Positions 55,681-63,968 of a stretch of DNA of 64,000 bases are shown one piece after another (the first letter of the stretch is position 1; every line of letters starts with the position of its first letter). The notes below the pieces were generated by a model. The model did no database searches, was not told where the DNA came from, and saw only the letters and a list, made by a program, of their open reading frames with translations. The stretch spans positions 744,001-808,000 of the forward strand of contig NZ_WOFU01000001.1 of NCBI RefSeq assembly GCF_016879755.1, read 5' to 3'. The DNA comes from Bacillus sp. B15-48. GTDB taxonomy: Bacteria; Bacillota; Bacilli; Bacillales; Cytobacillaceae. Made by a program: the position numbers and the translations under genes.

Positions 55681-55887
55681 ATGGACTCTTCATTATTAAC
55701 CGTTGCTCTATTGGTATTGTTGGTCTTTATGATGTTTAAATGTGGAAAAAGTATGGCAGGAAAAAAAGCTGGGTGTTGTGGACCTAAAGTAACATCTAAG
55801 ACAACATCCAATGAATTGGTGTCGAAGTTAGACCACATAGAAAAGCAAAATGAAATACTAAAAAAGGAAATTAATGAAAGAAAATAA
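55681..55887 (+). CDS. Tiny membrane/coiled-coil protein 2
   Basis: 68 residues, ATG behind GGAGGTAA. N-terminal hydrophobic helix (LLTVALLVLLVFMMFK), a Cys/Lys-rich turn (CGKSMAGKKAGCCGPK) and a C-terminal coiled coil (LVSKLDHIEKQNEILKKEIN). Same plan as its two neighbours. The adjacent CC pair could bind a metal. Unrecognised. Confidence 0.65.
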   Translation: MDSSLLTVALLVLLVFMMFKCGKSMAGKKAGCCGPKVTSKTTSNELVSKLDHIEKQNEILKKEINERK

Positions 55888-55924
55888 TTCAAAAAACACG
55901 TTGTCATTGGATAGGAGGAAGGAT

Positions 55925-56152
55925 TTGGATAACTATTTGTTGTTAGCGATAATTGCTTTAAAAGGGGTATGTTTATTCTTCTGCTGGAAAGCTATATCTG
56001 TATCTACTAAAAATAATAAAGGCTCACAAAATAATACTAGCTTACCAGACGAAGAAACAGAAATGCTGAATGAAAGAATGAATCGAGCAATCGTACAAAA
56101 TCAGCAGCTTCAAAAAGAACTACAAGCTTTGAAGAAATATGGAGAAAAATAA
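55925..56152 (+). CDS. Tiny membrane/coiled-coil protein 3
   Basis: 75 residues when started at the TTG at 55925, seven bases after GGAGGAAGG. A start at 55874 would overlap the previous gene and has no ribosome site. N-terminal hydrophobic helix (YLLLAIIALKGVCLFFCWKA), a polar linker and a coiled coil (LNERMNRAIVQNQQLQKELQ). Matches the build of the two preceding genes. Confidence 0.6.
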   Translation: MDNYLLLAIIALKGVCLFFCWKAISVSTKNNKGSQNNTSLPDEETEMLNERMNRAIVQNQQLQKELQALKKYGEK

Positions 56153-56247
56153 TACGAATTGATTAATAAATAGATGCCTGCATATAACTTGGCATCTGTT
56201 TTTTTATTCTTCAAGGTTTTTCTGCATTTTTTTAGGTAATAGGCGAG

Positions 56248-56670
56248 AACCCTCGTGACTTCAGTCATGAGATGAATCGCCTTCGGATACGGTCTAGTGC
56301 TAGAAAATCGCGAGATTTTGTACTAGATTAAGCATCCGACATGTCAGCTAATCTTTTTGTATCCCACATTATACATGCTATAATATAACTAGAAATTGTT
56401 CTTTGAAAACTGAACATATAGGGTTGATGCAGGAAAAGCTCTGCATCGTAAAATGTTCAAGCAACACGAACAAAAAACCGTTACATGTAGCGATAGCCAA
56501 GCGCATGTGATTATCAATACGGGGTTCGCTTGGTTCCTCGTCAAACAGTTCACCTCTTAAATGAGGTGATTGAATCGGTATGCCAACGGGCGTATATTGG
56601 GCTGTTGATACCAGGAGGCGATTTTTGCCTTCACAAGTTCGTGACTTCAGTCATGAGTTGTTGACTAGGC
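56248..56670 (+). mobile_element. tnpB-less IS200/IS605-like element with structured RNA region
   Basis: The hairpin CGTGACTTCAGTCATGAG occurs twice in the same orientation, at 56254-56271 and 56650-56667, as expected for the left and right imperfect palindromes that a TnpA recognises. Between them is no ORF. Instead there is a GC-richer, structure-prone stretch with AGTTCACCTC/GAGGTGATTG, GGTATGCC...GGGCTGTTGATACC and AGGAGGCGATTTTTGCCTT near the right end. That layout fits a nonautonomous element keeping an omega-RNA-like end. TTCTTTGAAAACTGAAC (56400) resembles the boxA region of rRNA leaders. I cannot fold it here. Confidence 0.55.
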
Positions 56671-56815
56671 TTAGATTAAAAATGAAAGTGAAACTGTAAC
56701 CGTCATCTAATCCGAAGAAACCCATTGTACTATTGGCAGCTTAGTTGAATAACAAAAAAGCCAGCAATATCAGCCAGCTCTTCTTGTATTACAATCCACT
56801 TGTTAAAAGAAACGC

Positions 56816-56965
56816 CTAGTCTTCCATAAAAATTCGTGCGTAGTATTCCGTTTCTTCATCTAATTTATTGTCTTTTCTCAATTCCTCGATTGTTTCTTTT
56901 CGTTCATCTTCAATCATTTGAAAACTTCCTGACACATTCGGTGCTTTCTCTTTGTTTTTATCCAT
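56816..56965 (-). CDS. Small hydrophilic protein, 49 residues
   Basis: ATG at 56963-56965 behind GGAGGGG, stop TAG at 56816. The product begins MDKNKEKAPNVSGSFQMIED and ends EETEYYARIFMED; it is charged and probably helical. The good ribosome site and codon use argue for a real gene. Family not recognised. It stands alone between repeat remnants. Confidence 0.6.
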   Translation of the reverse strand: MDKNKEKAPNVSGSFQMIEDERKETIEELRKDNKLDEETEYYARIFMED

Positions 56966-57193
56966 ACCTGCACCCCTCCATCTAATTTATATTACGGTAT
57001 TGATTTCCCTTTTTATTTTGTGCTTAATTGATTACTTTATTCGAATGCTCATTATGGTTTCTTATTCATGCAAGTGCTAGAGATGCAGATCTATTCGGAC
57101 ATGAACATAAGACTCGTTACGAAGGGGATTTTTTAAAAATTTATGGCCCTCTAATACCTTCTGGAACATTCGCACTCTTCTGAGGCAGTTTAT

Positions 57194-57318
57194 CCCCCAC
57201 TTATTTTTACTAGATGACCTGACGTCTTGAAGTGGGGGTAACTCGCATGAAAATAGCATTTTCATACATGTTGGTGAAGCTTGCTACATGGTTGACTGCC
57301 AGTTAATCTGCGATAAAA
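57194..57318 (+). repeat. Family C element, right end
   Basis: Hairpin CCCCCACTT / AAGTGGGGG around CTAGATGACCTGACGTCTTG, then about 50 unrelated bases and the conserved end GACTGCCAGTTAATCTGCG. Matches 20540-20615. Confidence 0.65.
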
Positions 57319-57420
57319 ATTGAATGGTTTTTTGAAAAAGGCAAAATTAAAAATAACTGGGTTATTGATGAACTTTTTAGAAATCCAATTTTTTAGCAGC
57401 GGAACAAAAATCGTTTTTCG

Positions 57421-57579
57421 TTACCGCTTATTCTGAGATTTATTATGATGATAATGGCGTTGTGGACTCATATGTGAGATGGATACATTTAAAACATTTG
57501 CAGCTATTCTTGCGTTTCTGTCGTCGTCCTTTGCCTTTTGAATGATCTGGCCAACATACCGTGGTGTGTGTTCAAACAT
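57421..57579 (-). CDS. Small protein, 52 residues
   Basis: ATG at 57577-57579 behind AAAGGAAGTG, stop TAA at 57421. Sequence MFEHTPRYVGQIIQKAKDDD near the start, then a His-rich tail (SPQRHYHHNK). Plausible as a gene from its ribosome site and basic, folded-looking composition. Unrecognised. Confidence 0.5.
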   Translation of the reverse strand: MFEHTPRYVGQIIQKAKDDDRNARIAANVLNVSISHMSPQRHYHHNKSQNKR

Positions 57580-57700
57580 AACAATTCACTTCCTTTGTCT
57601 AATTTTTTCTATTTTCCCCATAAGTGAATTAATCAATCCCAAATAAACCTACAGAGCTCTCTAATAAAGTAAGCCCTTTCATCCTATAGGAAAATATAAA

Positions 57701-57741
57701 AACCGGTTATGGCCTATCACCCTGACACGCCATAACCGGTT
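57701..57741. terminator. vanZ terminator, overlapping the coding end
   Basis: Perfect 13-bp stem AACCGGTTATGGC / GCCATAACCGGTT. The stop codon of the VanZ gene is in the loop. In the minus direction it is followed by TTTTTATATTTTCC. Confidence 0.88.
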
Positions 57742-58187
57742 CTTCTCTTCCTAAATATCCACCTAATCACCAAATACACAATCACACCTACACTTGCTCC
57801 AGCACCATCTATAAGCACATCCTTGATCTCAGCACTTCTCCCCGGGATAAAAAGCTGGTGAACTTCATCAAAAACGGCATACAGAATACAAATGGTCAGG
57901 ACAATTCCAATTCTTCGATAACCTTGAAATTTCCCGCACCGCCTCAAGGCAAACATCACCAACATGCCCAGCACAAAAAAGTTGAAAAAGTGGGCATTCT
58001 TTCTTACGGTATGATTTAAGCTTCCTGCATTAAACTCCATATTCGGAGCAATCTTTTCAACCTTTTCGGCAATCGTCTCTGTCACTCTTGTACTTAGCTC
58101 ATTTGAAACGGCAGCTGGTTGATGTGAAAAATAAAAAATAACTGCCATCCAAAGAATGACAGCCGTCCAAGAAATGATTTTATCCAT
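57717..58187 (-). CDS. VanZ family membrane protein
   Basis: 156 residues, four predicted membrane spans. VanZ-like features are MAVIFYFSHQPA near 14, the RKNAHFFNFFVLGML segment near 62 and AVFDEVHQLFIPGRSAEIKD near 103. VanZ-like proteins are widespread in Firmicutes; some raise teicoplanin resistance, most have no known role. Single gene on the minus strand. Confidence 0.9.
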   Translation of the reverse strand: MDKIISWTAVILWMAVIFYFSHQPAAVSNELSTRVTETIAEKVEKIAPNMEFNAGSLNHTVRKNAHFFNFFVLGMLVMFALRRCGKFQGYRRIGIVLTICILYAVFDEVHQLFIPGRSAEIKDVLIDGAGASVGVIVYLVIRWIFRKRRTGYGVSG

Positions 58188-58390
58188 ATATAAGTTCCTT
58201 CTAATTTCATAGTAAAAGTCAAATTATTCTTTATTAGTTAAATAACCTGTTAACACAATTAAGTCTATCATACAAGAACATCAACAAAAAACCAATCAAT
58301 AATAACATTAAACCCGCACTTAAAAATATCACTTTAACACATTAACGCTGGACACTTTAGCTGAGCGGGGGTCTGACCCCAAAATTGCGC

Positions 58391-58438
58391 GTGGAACATT
58401 ATCCTGTGAAACAAGATTTTTCGGGGCGTCACAGTGAC
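58391..58438 (+). repeat. R48 repeat, copy 25
   Basis: Full copy, centre A. Directly preceded by the family D motif CACTTTAGCTGAGCGGGGGT (58348) and CTGACCCC. Confidence 0.9.
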
Positions 58439-58547
58439 CGCGCTTCTAATTATTCGAAAATTCTATATAATGAATATAAGTGGAGTTCTACAAGTGTATC
58501 TGCGGTGCTCCAAATAAAAAAGCGAAAAGGATGGGGGCGATAATGCA

Positions 58548-59021
58548 ATGTCTAATGATAATGAGGTTGAGGTTGTAGTAGATAAAGAAAAACAAGATGC
58601 TTCAAATATCAAATTAGAAAGAAAAGAGGGTGAACCGACCCCTGCTTTCAAAGGGGCTTCCTGGGCAGCACTGTTAATTGGTGTTACGTCTTATTTGATT
58701 GGTCTGTTTAACGCATCTATGCAACTGAACGAAAAAGGATATTACTTTGCAATTTTGATTTTTGGACTGTATGCAGCGGTATCGTTACAAAAAGCAGTAA
58801 GGGATAAAGACGAGGGAATCCCAGTTACGAGTATCTATTATGGGATTAGTTGGCTTGCACTTATTATTTCTATTTCATTAATGGCCATCGGTTTATACAA
58901 TGCAGGCAGTATTGTTTTAAGCGAAAAGGGATTTTACGCAATGGCATTTGTTCTTAGTTTGTTCGCAGCGATCACAGTTCAGAAGAATATTAGAGATACA
59001 CAGAGAGCTAGGGAAAGATAG
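58548..59021 (+). CDS. yiaA: YiaA/YiaB-type inner membrane protein
   Basis: 157 residues with a hydrophilic N-terminus and two copies of the YiaAB two-helix domain: ALLIGVTSYLIGLFNASMQL with NEKGYYFAILIFGLY, and ALIISISLMAIGLYNAGSIV with SEKGFYAMAFVLSLF. Each ends in QKAVRDK or QKNIRDT. Four membrane spans. The function of this family is unknown. TATAAT lies at 58466. Confidence 0.85.
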   Translation: MSNDNEVEVVVDKEKQDASNIKLERKEGEPTPAFKGASWAALLIGVTSYLIGLFNASMQLNEKGYYFAILIFGLYAAVSLQKAVRDKDEGIPVTSIYYGISWLALIISISLMAIGLYNAGSIVLSEKGFYAMAFVLSLFAAITVQKNIRDTQRARER

Positions 59022-59029
59022 AGCATGGG

Positions 59030-59173
59030 GAAACAGGGGGACGGTTCTCGCGTTTCATAGAAAAGGTAAAATAACCTCTCCTTTCTCCCTTGAAACAAGT
59101 TTATTCTGGGCATCAGCGACAGAAAGTTAAGTTGGGAAAAAATAGGGAAACGGCAGAACCGTCCCCCTGTTTC
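59030..59173. repeat. Large inverted repeat with decayed R48 inside
   Basis: 19-bp perfect arms GAAACAGGGGGACGGTTCT (59030-59048) and AGAACCGTCCCCCTGTTTC (59155-59173), related to H27. Inside, TGAAACAAGTTTATTCTGGG (59091) is a degraded R48. It separates the convergent yiaA and ddh genes and may also end both transcripts. Confidence 0.85.
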
Positions 59174-59184
59174 ACGACTACCGA

Positions 59185-60177
59185 CTACAATAAGTCTCTT
59201 CTCAAGTCCTCGGCAGATCTTGGAGATAATAGTCCTGGTGCAACATCAAAAACAGATTTCGCACCAGCTTGTCCTTCTTTATTCAAACGATAAGCTGCTC
59301 TCGCGTAAGCCACTAGTACACTTGCGGTAAATTCCGGATTGCTATCTAAGTTAAGTGAAAATTCAACGATTTGTTTCGTGTCTTCCCCTGATTTACCACT
59401 GCGAATAACAAATCCACCGTGCGGCAATTTTGAGTGATTTTCCTTTAATTCTTCTGCTGTAATAAAGTTTACTTCTGTATCATAGTCAGCAAAGTAGTTA
59501 GGCATTGTTTTAATTTCATTTTCAATTTTTGCGGTATCATAACCTTCTTCCGCGACCACATAACAAACACGACGGTGTTTTTCACGTGTAGATAATTCAG
59601 GGTTTACACCACTCTTCACTTTTTCAATCGCTTCATCAACTGGTACGGTGTATTGAACACCAGCTGCAACACCCTCTACTCTGCGAATCGCATCTGAATG
59701 TCCTTGGCTAAGTCCTTTGCCCCAGAACGTATACGTTTCACCAGCCGGTAAAATCGCCTCTGACATTAGGCGATTGAGTGAGAATAAACCTGGATCCCAG
59801 CCGACAGAAATAATACTAGTCTTGCCATTCTCTTTTGCTGCGCGATCAACCTCACTAAAATATTCAGGAATCTTTGCATGCGTATCATAACTATCGATCG
59901 TATTAAACATTTTCGCAAAATAAGGCCCTTGTTCTGGAAGATCAGTTGCTGAACCTCCGCATAAAATCATGACATCAATTTTGTCCTTATATTGTTCGGC
60001 ACTGGAAATATGTAATACCTCTACATTCGGCTCATTTATTGAAAGAGTTTCAGGTGCTCTTCTTGTGAAAATAGCCACAAGCTCCATGTCTGAACATTTC
60101 TTAATTGCCTCAATTGCTCCTCTTCCAAGGTTGCCATAGCCGACAATTCCAACTTTCATTTGATTGCTCATATTCAT
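59185..60177 (-). CDS. ddh: meso-Diaminopimelate D-dehydrogenase
   Basis: 330 residues, ATG start. N-terminal NADPH Rossmann motif VGIVGYGNLGRGAIEAI (about 9-25). Substrate-loop features: DSYDTHAKIPEY near 92, SVGWDPGLFSLNRLM near 118, GKGLSQGHSDAIRRVEGV near 148 and KLPHGGFVIRSG near 245. It makes meso-diaminopimelate from tetrahydrodipicolinate in one step, for lysine and peptidoglycan. Found in only some Bacillaceae. A TATAAT box lies about 25 bases upstream on the minus strand. Confidence 0.95.
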   Translation of the reverse strand: MNMSNQMKVGIVGYGNLGRGAIEAIKKCSDMELVAIFTRRAPETLSINEPNVEVLHISSAEQYKDKIDVMILCGGSATDLPEQGPYFAKMFNTIDSYDTHAKIPEYFSEVDRAAKENGKTSIISVGWDPGLFSLNRLMSEAILPAGETYTFWGKGLSQGHSDAIRRVEGVAAGVQYTVPVDEAIEKVKSGVNPELSTREKHRRVCYVVAEEGYDTAKIENEIKTMPNYFADYDTEVNFITAEELKENHSKLPHGGFVIRSGKSGEDTKQIVEFSLNLDSNPEFTASVLVAYARAAYRLNKEGQAGAKSVFDVAPGLLSPRSAEDLRRDLL

Positions 60178-60200
60178 TTCGCCACCTATCTTTTATTTTC

Positions 60201-60206
60201 ATTATA
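60201..60206 (-). promoter_or_regulatory. -10 box of ddh
   Basis: TATAAT on the minus strand, 24 bases before the start codon. The -35 is poor (TTTAAG-like, 16-base spacing). A CCTCG/CGAGG hairpin lies upstream at 60231-60251. Confidence 0.5.
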
Positions 60207-60358
60207 GATTCGCAATTTAAAACTTAAACCTCGATACCTCGGGTCGAGGCCTTAAGTCCAAGCTATCAGCAGAATCTTTTTCACTGTATTCATTCTATAG
60301 ATTTTTCAGCAAAAAAACCACCCTGCAACATTCATATAATCGATTTTTTCTGAATAGC

Positions 60359-60403
60359 GTCACTGTGACGCCCCGAAAAATCTTGTTTCACAGATTGTTC
60401 CAC
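60359..60403 (-). repeat. R48 repeat, copy 27, the only inverted copy
   Basis: CGTCACTGTGACGCCCCGAA ... TTGTTCCAC, the reverse complement of all the others. It is the rightmost copy in the window. Confidence 0.9.
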
Positions 60404-60631
60404 GGATTCCCCCCTGCTGTCATAGTTTTGGGTAAGCATCTAGCTTTTCGGTCATATGAGTGTATGAGCTTCATTGGTTTAGTTCAGTAGCGACAAAAAT
60501 GTTAAGTCCCCCAGAGCTCAAAGAGCTGAGCGGGGGGCACCCCTGAAAACAGTGACTTCCCCCTCACCTATCTGCTAAACTAATGGAAAAATGCCTTAAT
60601 TATTGTTTCGTTTCGAGGAGGGACAAGTTTG
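60404..60631. other. Promoter region of the amidase gene with repeat debris
   Basis: No gene. A family D-like hairpin (CCCCCAGAGCTC...GAGCTGAGCGGGGGG) lies at 60511-60538. No clear promoter was picked. Confidence 0.45.
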
Positions 60632-61933
60632 ATGACTAATGCAACGGACAAAATTTACCAAAAATTACTAGAAAATTACGATAGTGACAGGTTGGATCTG
60701 GCTGGGGTTTCCGGTAAACGCTTAGCAAGCCGTATGAAGGAAATTGCCGAGATTGGCCTGACTAGTGATGGGGGCTCGCACCGGATTGGGTTTTCAAAAG
60801 AAGAACAGCAGGCAAAAAAACGGATCATTCAATGGATGGAACAAGCTGGACTGACGGTTACACAAGACGGCGCCGGGAATGTATTCGGGCGCATCGAGGG
60901 GCGTAACCCTGGACTTCCGGCGCTCATGTCAGGGTCCCATGTCGATACCGTCCCAAATGGCGGCCATTTTGACGGTGTCTTAGGAGTGCTAGTCGCTCTT
61001 GAAGTTGCGGCGGCGTGGAAGGAATCAAACTATATTCCTGATCACCCCTATGAAGTGGTGATATTCACTGATGAAGAAGGCTCTCGCTTTAATGACGGCT
61101 TTACCGGCAGCCGTGCAGCGTTTGGATTAGCCACGGCTGAAGAGCAACTGAAACTAGCCGATGACCAAGGCATGCAATTTGCACAGGTGCTTGAAGATAA
61201 CGGGCTGACAACGGAGCAATTTTTCACTGCGAAACGGAATGTTGCGGACATTAAAGCCTTCATCGAGGTCCATATCGAGCAAGGGCTCCAGCTTGAAAAA
61301 GAAAACCTTCCTGTAGGTATTGTCAGTGGGATTGCCGGGCCGTGCTGGCTTGAGATCACCTACACCGGTGTCGCTAGTCATGCGGGCAATACCCCCATGA
61401 ATCTTCGCTCCGATGCGCTCGTAGCCGCGGGAGAGCTCATTTCTCACATCCCTCCCCTGCCGAGCCAGGTTAGCTCCACCGCAGTTGCTACGGTAGGTAA
61501 AATCGAGGTGAAACCGAACGGGATCAACGTCATACCTGGAGAGGTAACGCTGTTCGTAGACATTCGTGATATTCAATTAAAAACAAGAGATGAAGTCATC
61601 ACGAAAGTCATTGACCTCGCGAATAAAATCGCTCACAAGTATCAGTTAGATTATCAATGGAAAGAACTTCTTAAAGTTGAGCCCGTCCCGCTTCCAGACG
61701 AAATTGTTACCAGAGTGACTGCTGCGGCTGATGCGAATGGAATCAAACCATATCTTCTGCCAAGCGGCGCGGGCCACGATGCCATGATTGCCGGCCAGTT
61801 TGTGCCAACAGGGATGATTTTTGTCCGCAGCAAGGATGGCCTCAGTCATAACCCATTAGAGTGGTCGTCATTAAACGATTGCGTCCAAAGTGTCCATGTT
61901 TTAAAACACGTATTGGAGAGCTACAAAGCTTAA
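60632..61933 (+). CDS. Hydantoinase/carbamoylase family amidase (N-carbamoyl-L-amino acid or ureide hydrolase)
   Basis: 433 residues from the ATG at 60632 behind GAGGAGGG. M20-type binuclear metal site: His and Asp in SGSHVDTVPNGGHFDG near 103, Glu pair in FTDEEGSRFNDGF near 148, EVHIEQG near 214 and SGAGHDAMIAG near 385. The lid-domain segment is VASHAGNTPMNLRSDALV near 252. The fold is that of AllC at 4.6 kb, but the sequence and context differ. Followed by a TRAP transporter, it may act on an N-carbamoyl or ureido compound brought in by that carrier. Confidence 0.85.
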   Translation: MTNATDKIYQKLLENYDSDRLDLAGVSGKRLASRMKEIAEIGLTSDGGSHRIGFSKEEQQAKKRIIQWMEQAGLTVTQDGAGNVFGRIEGRNPGLPALMSGSHVDTVPNGGHFDGVLGVLVALEVAAAWKESNYIPDHPYEVVIFTDEEGSRFNDGFTGSRAAFGLATAEEQLKLADDQGMQFAQVLEDNGLTTEQFFTAKRNVADIKAFIEVHIEQGLQLEKENLPVGIVSGIAGPCWLEITYTGVASHAGNTPMNLRSDALVAAGELISHIPPLPSQVSSTAVATVGKIEVKPNGINVIPGEVTLFVDIRDIQLKTRDEVITKVIDLANKIAHKYQLDYQWKELLKVEPVPLPDEIVTRVTAAADANGIKPYLLPSGAGHDAMIAGQFVPTGMIFVRSKDGLSHNPLEWSSLNDCVQSVHVLKHVLESYKA

Positions 61934-61952
61934 TTGAAAAAGTTTTCATATC

Positions 61953-61999
61953 AGTGAAACTTCCATCAGTCGGGCTATTACGGCCCGTTAATGCGATAA
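61953..61999 (+). repeat. Family C element, short form
   Basis: GTGAAACTTCCATCAG, then CGGGC/GCCCG hairpin, then GTTAATGCGATAAAA. The two ends match the element at 20.4 kb, with the middle deleted. Confidence 0.55.
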
Positions 62000-62003
62000 A
62001 AAT

Positions 62004-62046
62004 AAAAAGGCTGGAACCTTGATTCGTCTAGGTTCCAGCCTTTTTT
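62004..62046 (+). terminator. Amidase gene terminator
   Basis: Stem AAAAAGGCTGGAACC / GGTTCCAGCCTTTTTT with a 12-base loop. Confidence 0.93.
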
Positions 62047-62127
62047 ATTTTTAGAAAAGAAGGAAAAATGAGACGAGTCAGTTGTCGATAAAACAATTAA
62101 TCTTCCGAAAATTGAACAAAAAAAGTC

Positions 62128-62193
62128 TTGCTTAACATAAATATCCTAATGTAAAATATCAATAAATGATAACCGATTATCACTAAATGATAA
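62128..62193 (+). promoter_or_regulatory. TRAP operon 2 promoter and operator
   Basis: TTGCTT (62128-62133), an 18-base spacer and TAAAAT (62152-62157). Downstream is the palindrome TGATAACCGATTATCA (62167-62182), then another TGATAA at 62188. Same half-sites as in front of TRAP operon 1. Confidence 0.6.
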
Positions 62194-62225
62194 TTAACCA
62201 AAAATAACCAAAAGGAGTGTAAGAG

Positions 62226-63224
62226 ATGAAAAAACTATTGAAAAGCTCTTTAATCATAGGTTCGGCGTTATTGTTTATGGCTGGATGCTCTGGAGACGCG
62301 TCAAACTCAAATGATTCAGACGCGTTCACATTTGAGTTAGGTCATGGTGGTAGTATCGATTCCCACTTAAATGAAGGGGCAAAGAAGTTTATTGAATTAG
62401 TTGATGAAAAATCCGATGGCAGAATCGTGATCAACAACCATCCTAACTCACAATTAGGTGCAGAACGCGAAATGACGGAATCTGTACAAAGTCAGCTATT
62501 GGATATTGCCATTGTTTCAACAGGCCCTGTCGGTAACTTCGCAGACAAAGTAAATGCCCTAGATTTCCCTTTCCTATTTGATGACCATAAACATGCTGAG
62601 GACGTTCTCGATGGTCCTGTTGGCGAAGAAATCAATGCTCAGCTAGAAAGTGTGAATTTAAAGAACTTATACTGGGTTGACAATGGCTCTTATCATCTTG
62701 TTTCAAACAATAAACCAATCCGAACGGTTGAAGATATGAAAGGGTTAAAATTTAGAACACAAGAAAACCAAGTCCAAATTGATACAACCAATGCTCTAGG
62801 TGCATCAGCAACACCGATTGCCTTCAGTGAACTTTTTCTCTCGGCTCAACAAGGGGTCATCGATGGCCAAGGGAACTCATTAGCGGTGTTAATTCCAAAC
62901 AGTTATTATGATGTGCACAAATATTTAACAATCACGAATCATATGTACTCTGCTGGAATGATCCTCATGAATAACCAAAGCTTTACTTCCCTTCCAGAAG
63001 ATGTGCAGCAGATTCTATTAGAAGCAGCGAAAGAAGCGGGTACGCACCAACGTCAATTCGTTCAAGAGCTAAATGCAGAATATTTAGAAACCGCGAAAGC
63101 AAATGGCATGGAAATTATTGAAGACGCTGATTTAGAACCGTTCAAAGCGGCCGTTCAGCCTGTCTATGAAAAGCACGCTTCCAATTTCGGTGAACTGCAC
63201 GACAAGATTAGAGAAGCTCAATAA
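62226..63224 (+). CDS. TRAP transporter substrate-binding lipoprotein (DctP family), second copy
   Basis: 332 residues, ATG behind AAGGAGTG. Lipobox MAGC. Family motifs: GHGGSIDSHLNEGAKKFIEL near 40, LGAEREMTESVQSQLLDIA near 78, LKFRTQENQVQIDTTNALGA near 174 with the conserved Arg, and QQGVIDGQGNSL near 210. It is related to, but clearly different from, the protein at 46.0 kb, so the solute may differ. First gene of a second dctPQM operon. Confidence 0.92.
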   Translation: MKKLLKSSLIIGSALLFMAGCSGDASNSNDSDAFTFELGHGGSIDSHLNEGAKKFIELVDEKSDGRIVINNHPNSQLGAEREMTESVQSQLLDIAIVSTGPVGNFADKVNALDFPFLFDDHKHAEDVLDGPVGEEINAQLESVNLKNLYWVDNGSYHLVSNNKPIRTVEDMKGLKFRTQENQVQIDTTNALGASATPIAFSELFLSAQQGVIDGQGNSLAVLIPNSYYDVHKYLTITNHMYSAGMILMNNQSFTSLPEDVQQILLEAAKEAGTHQRQFVQELNAEYLETAKANGMEIIEDADLEPFKAAVQPVYEKHASNFGELHDKIREAQ

Positions 63225-63301
63225 GAGAAAATTGATAGAAGCGAGAAGAGTAACCTAGAGAAGCTCAATAAGGAAATGACCAATCAAAGGGTCTGACCAA
63301 T

Positions 63302-63389
63302 AAGGGTGTCTGGCATCAACAAAGAAACACTATAGCTAGAGTGATTCGTACTTCTAACTAGATATAGTATCGTGGTGCCAGACACCCTT
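63302..63389 (+). repeat. Long inverted repeat between dctP and dctQ
   Basis: Arms AAGGGTGTCTGGCA and TGCCAGACACCCTT (14 bp), with inner arms ACTATAGCTAG and CTAGATATAGT. The transcript would form a long hairpin, placed like the dctP/dctQ hairpin of operon 1. Confidence 0.85.
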
Positions 63390-63467
63390 GCCTTCTTGAT
63401 TTCATTTTTAAAAAATAAATGCCTATATTGTAAAAGTTAAAATCTTCAGTATAAGGGGGGAATGCAG

Positions 63468-63968
63468 ATGACGCACTTTATCAAAATGGTTGATGTGATG
63501 AACAAGGGAATCAAGGTGATTATCGGGGTTTTCTTAGCGATTATGGCAATTGTTATTTTTACTCAAGTAATCTTGAGGTTCTTTTTCGGAGGAGCTTTTA
63601 ACTGGGCGGAAGAATTGTCTCGATATTTAATGGTTTGGTCGATTTTTTTAGGGGCGGCGGTTGCGCTTCGAACACAATCTTTAATTGCGCTTGAGTTTGT
63701 TGCCGAGAAACTATCGACACCTTTAAAAAGAAAACTGAAAATCTTCGTCTTTCTTGGTGCGATTACTTTCTTCATTATTTTATTTGTCATGGGGATTCAA
63801 ATGATGGGGAATGTTCAATTTCAAAAGTCGCCAGCTCTACAGATTTCGATGTCGATTCCCTACTTAGGGATCCCGGTTGGATCGGCGGCCTTATTGTTAA
63901 ATGCAGTAGCTGTATTGTTTGAACTCATCCTGAATAAAACTCCTCAAGAAAGCGAGGGGATCTCCTAA
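63468..63968 (+). CDS. TRAP transporter small permease (DctQ family), second copy
   Basis: 166 residues from the ATG at 63468, eight bases after AAGGGGGG; an ATG six bases earlier is too close. Four membrane spans, with FNWAEELSRYLMVWSIFLGA near 42. The stop is followed at once by the dctM start. Confidence 0.92.
   Translation: MTHFIKMVDVMNKGIKVIIGVFLAIMAIVIFTQVILRFFFGGAFNWAEELSRYLMVWSIFLGAAVALRTQSLIALEFVAEKLSTPLKRKLKIFVFLGAITFFIILFVMGIQMMGNVQFQKSPALQISMSIPYLGIPVGSAALLLNAVAVLFELILNKTPQESEGIS

Noticed and set aside
56398-56425. rRNA operon fragment, because TTCTTTGAAAACTGAAC resembles the 16S-23S spacer boxA region
   Set aside because: No 16S, 23S or tRNA sequence is nearby; the motif lies inside the IS200/IS605-like element.
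60178-60358. Lysine riboswitch or T-box before ddh
   Set aside because: Only a small CCTCG/CGAGG hairpin is present; none of the conserved L-box or T-box blocks is found.
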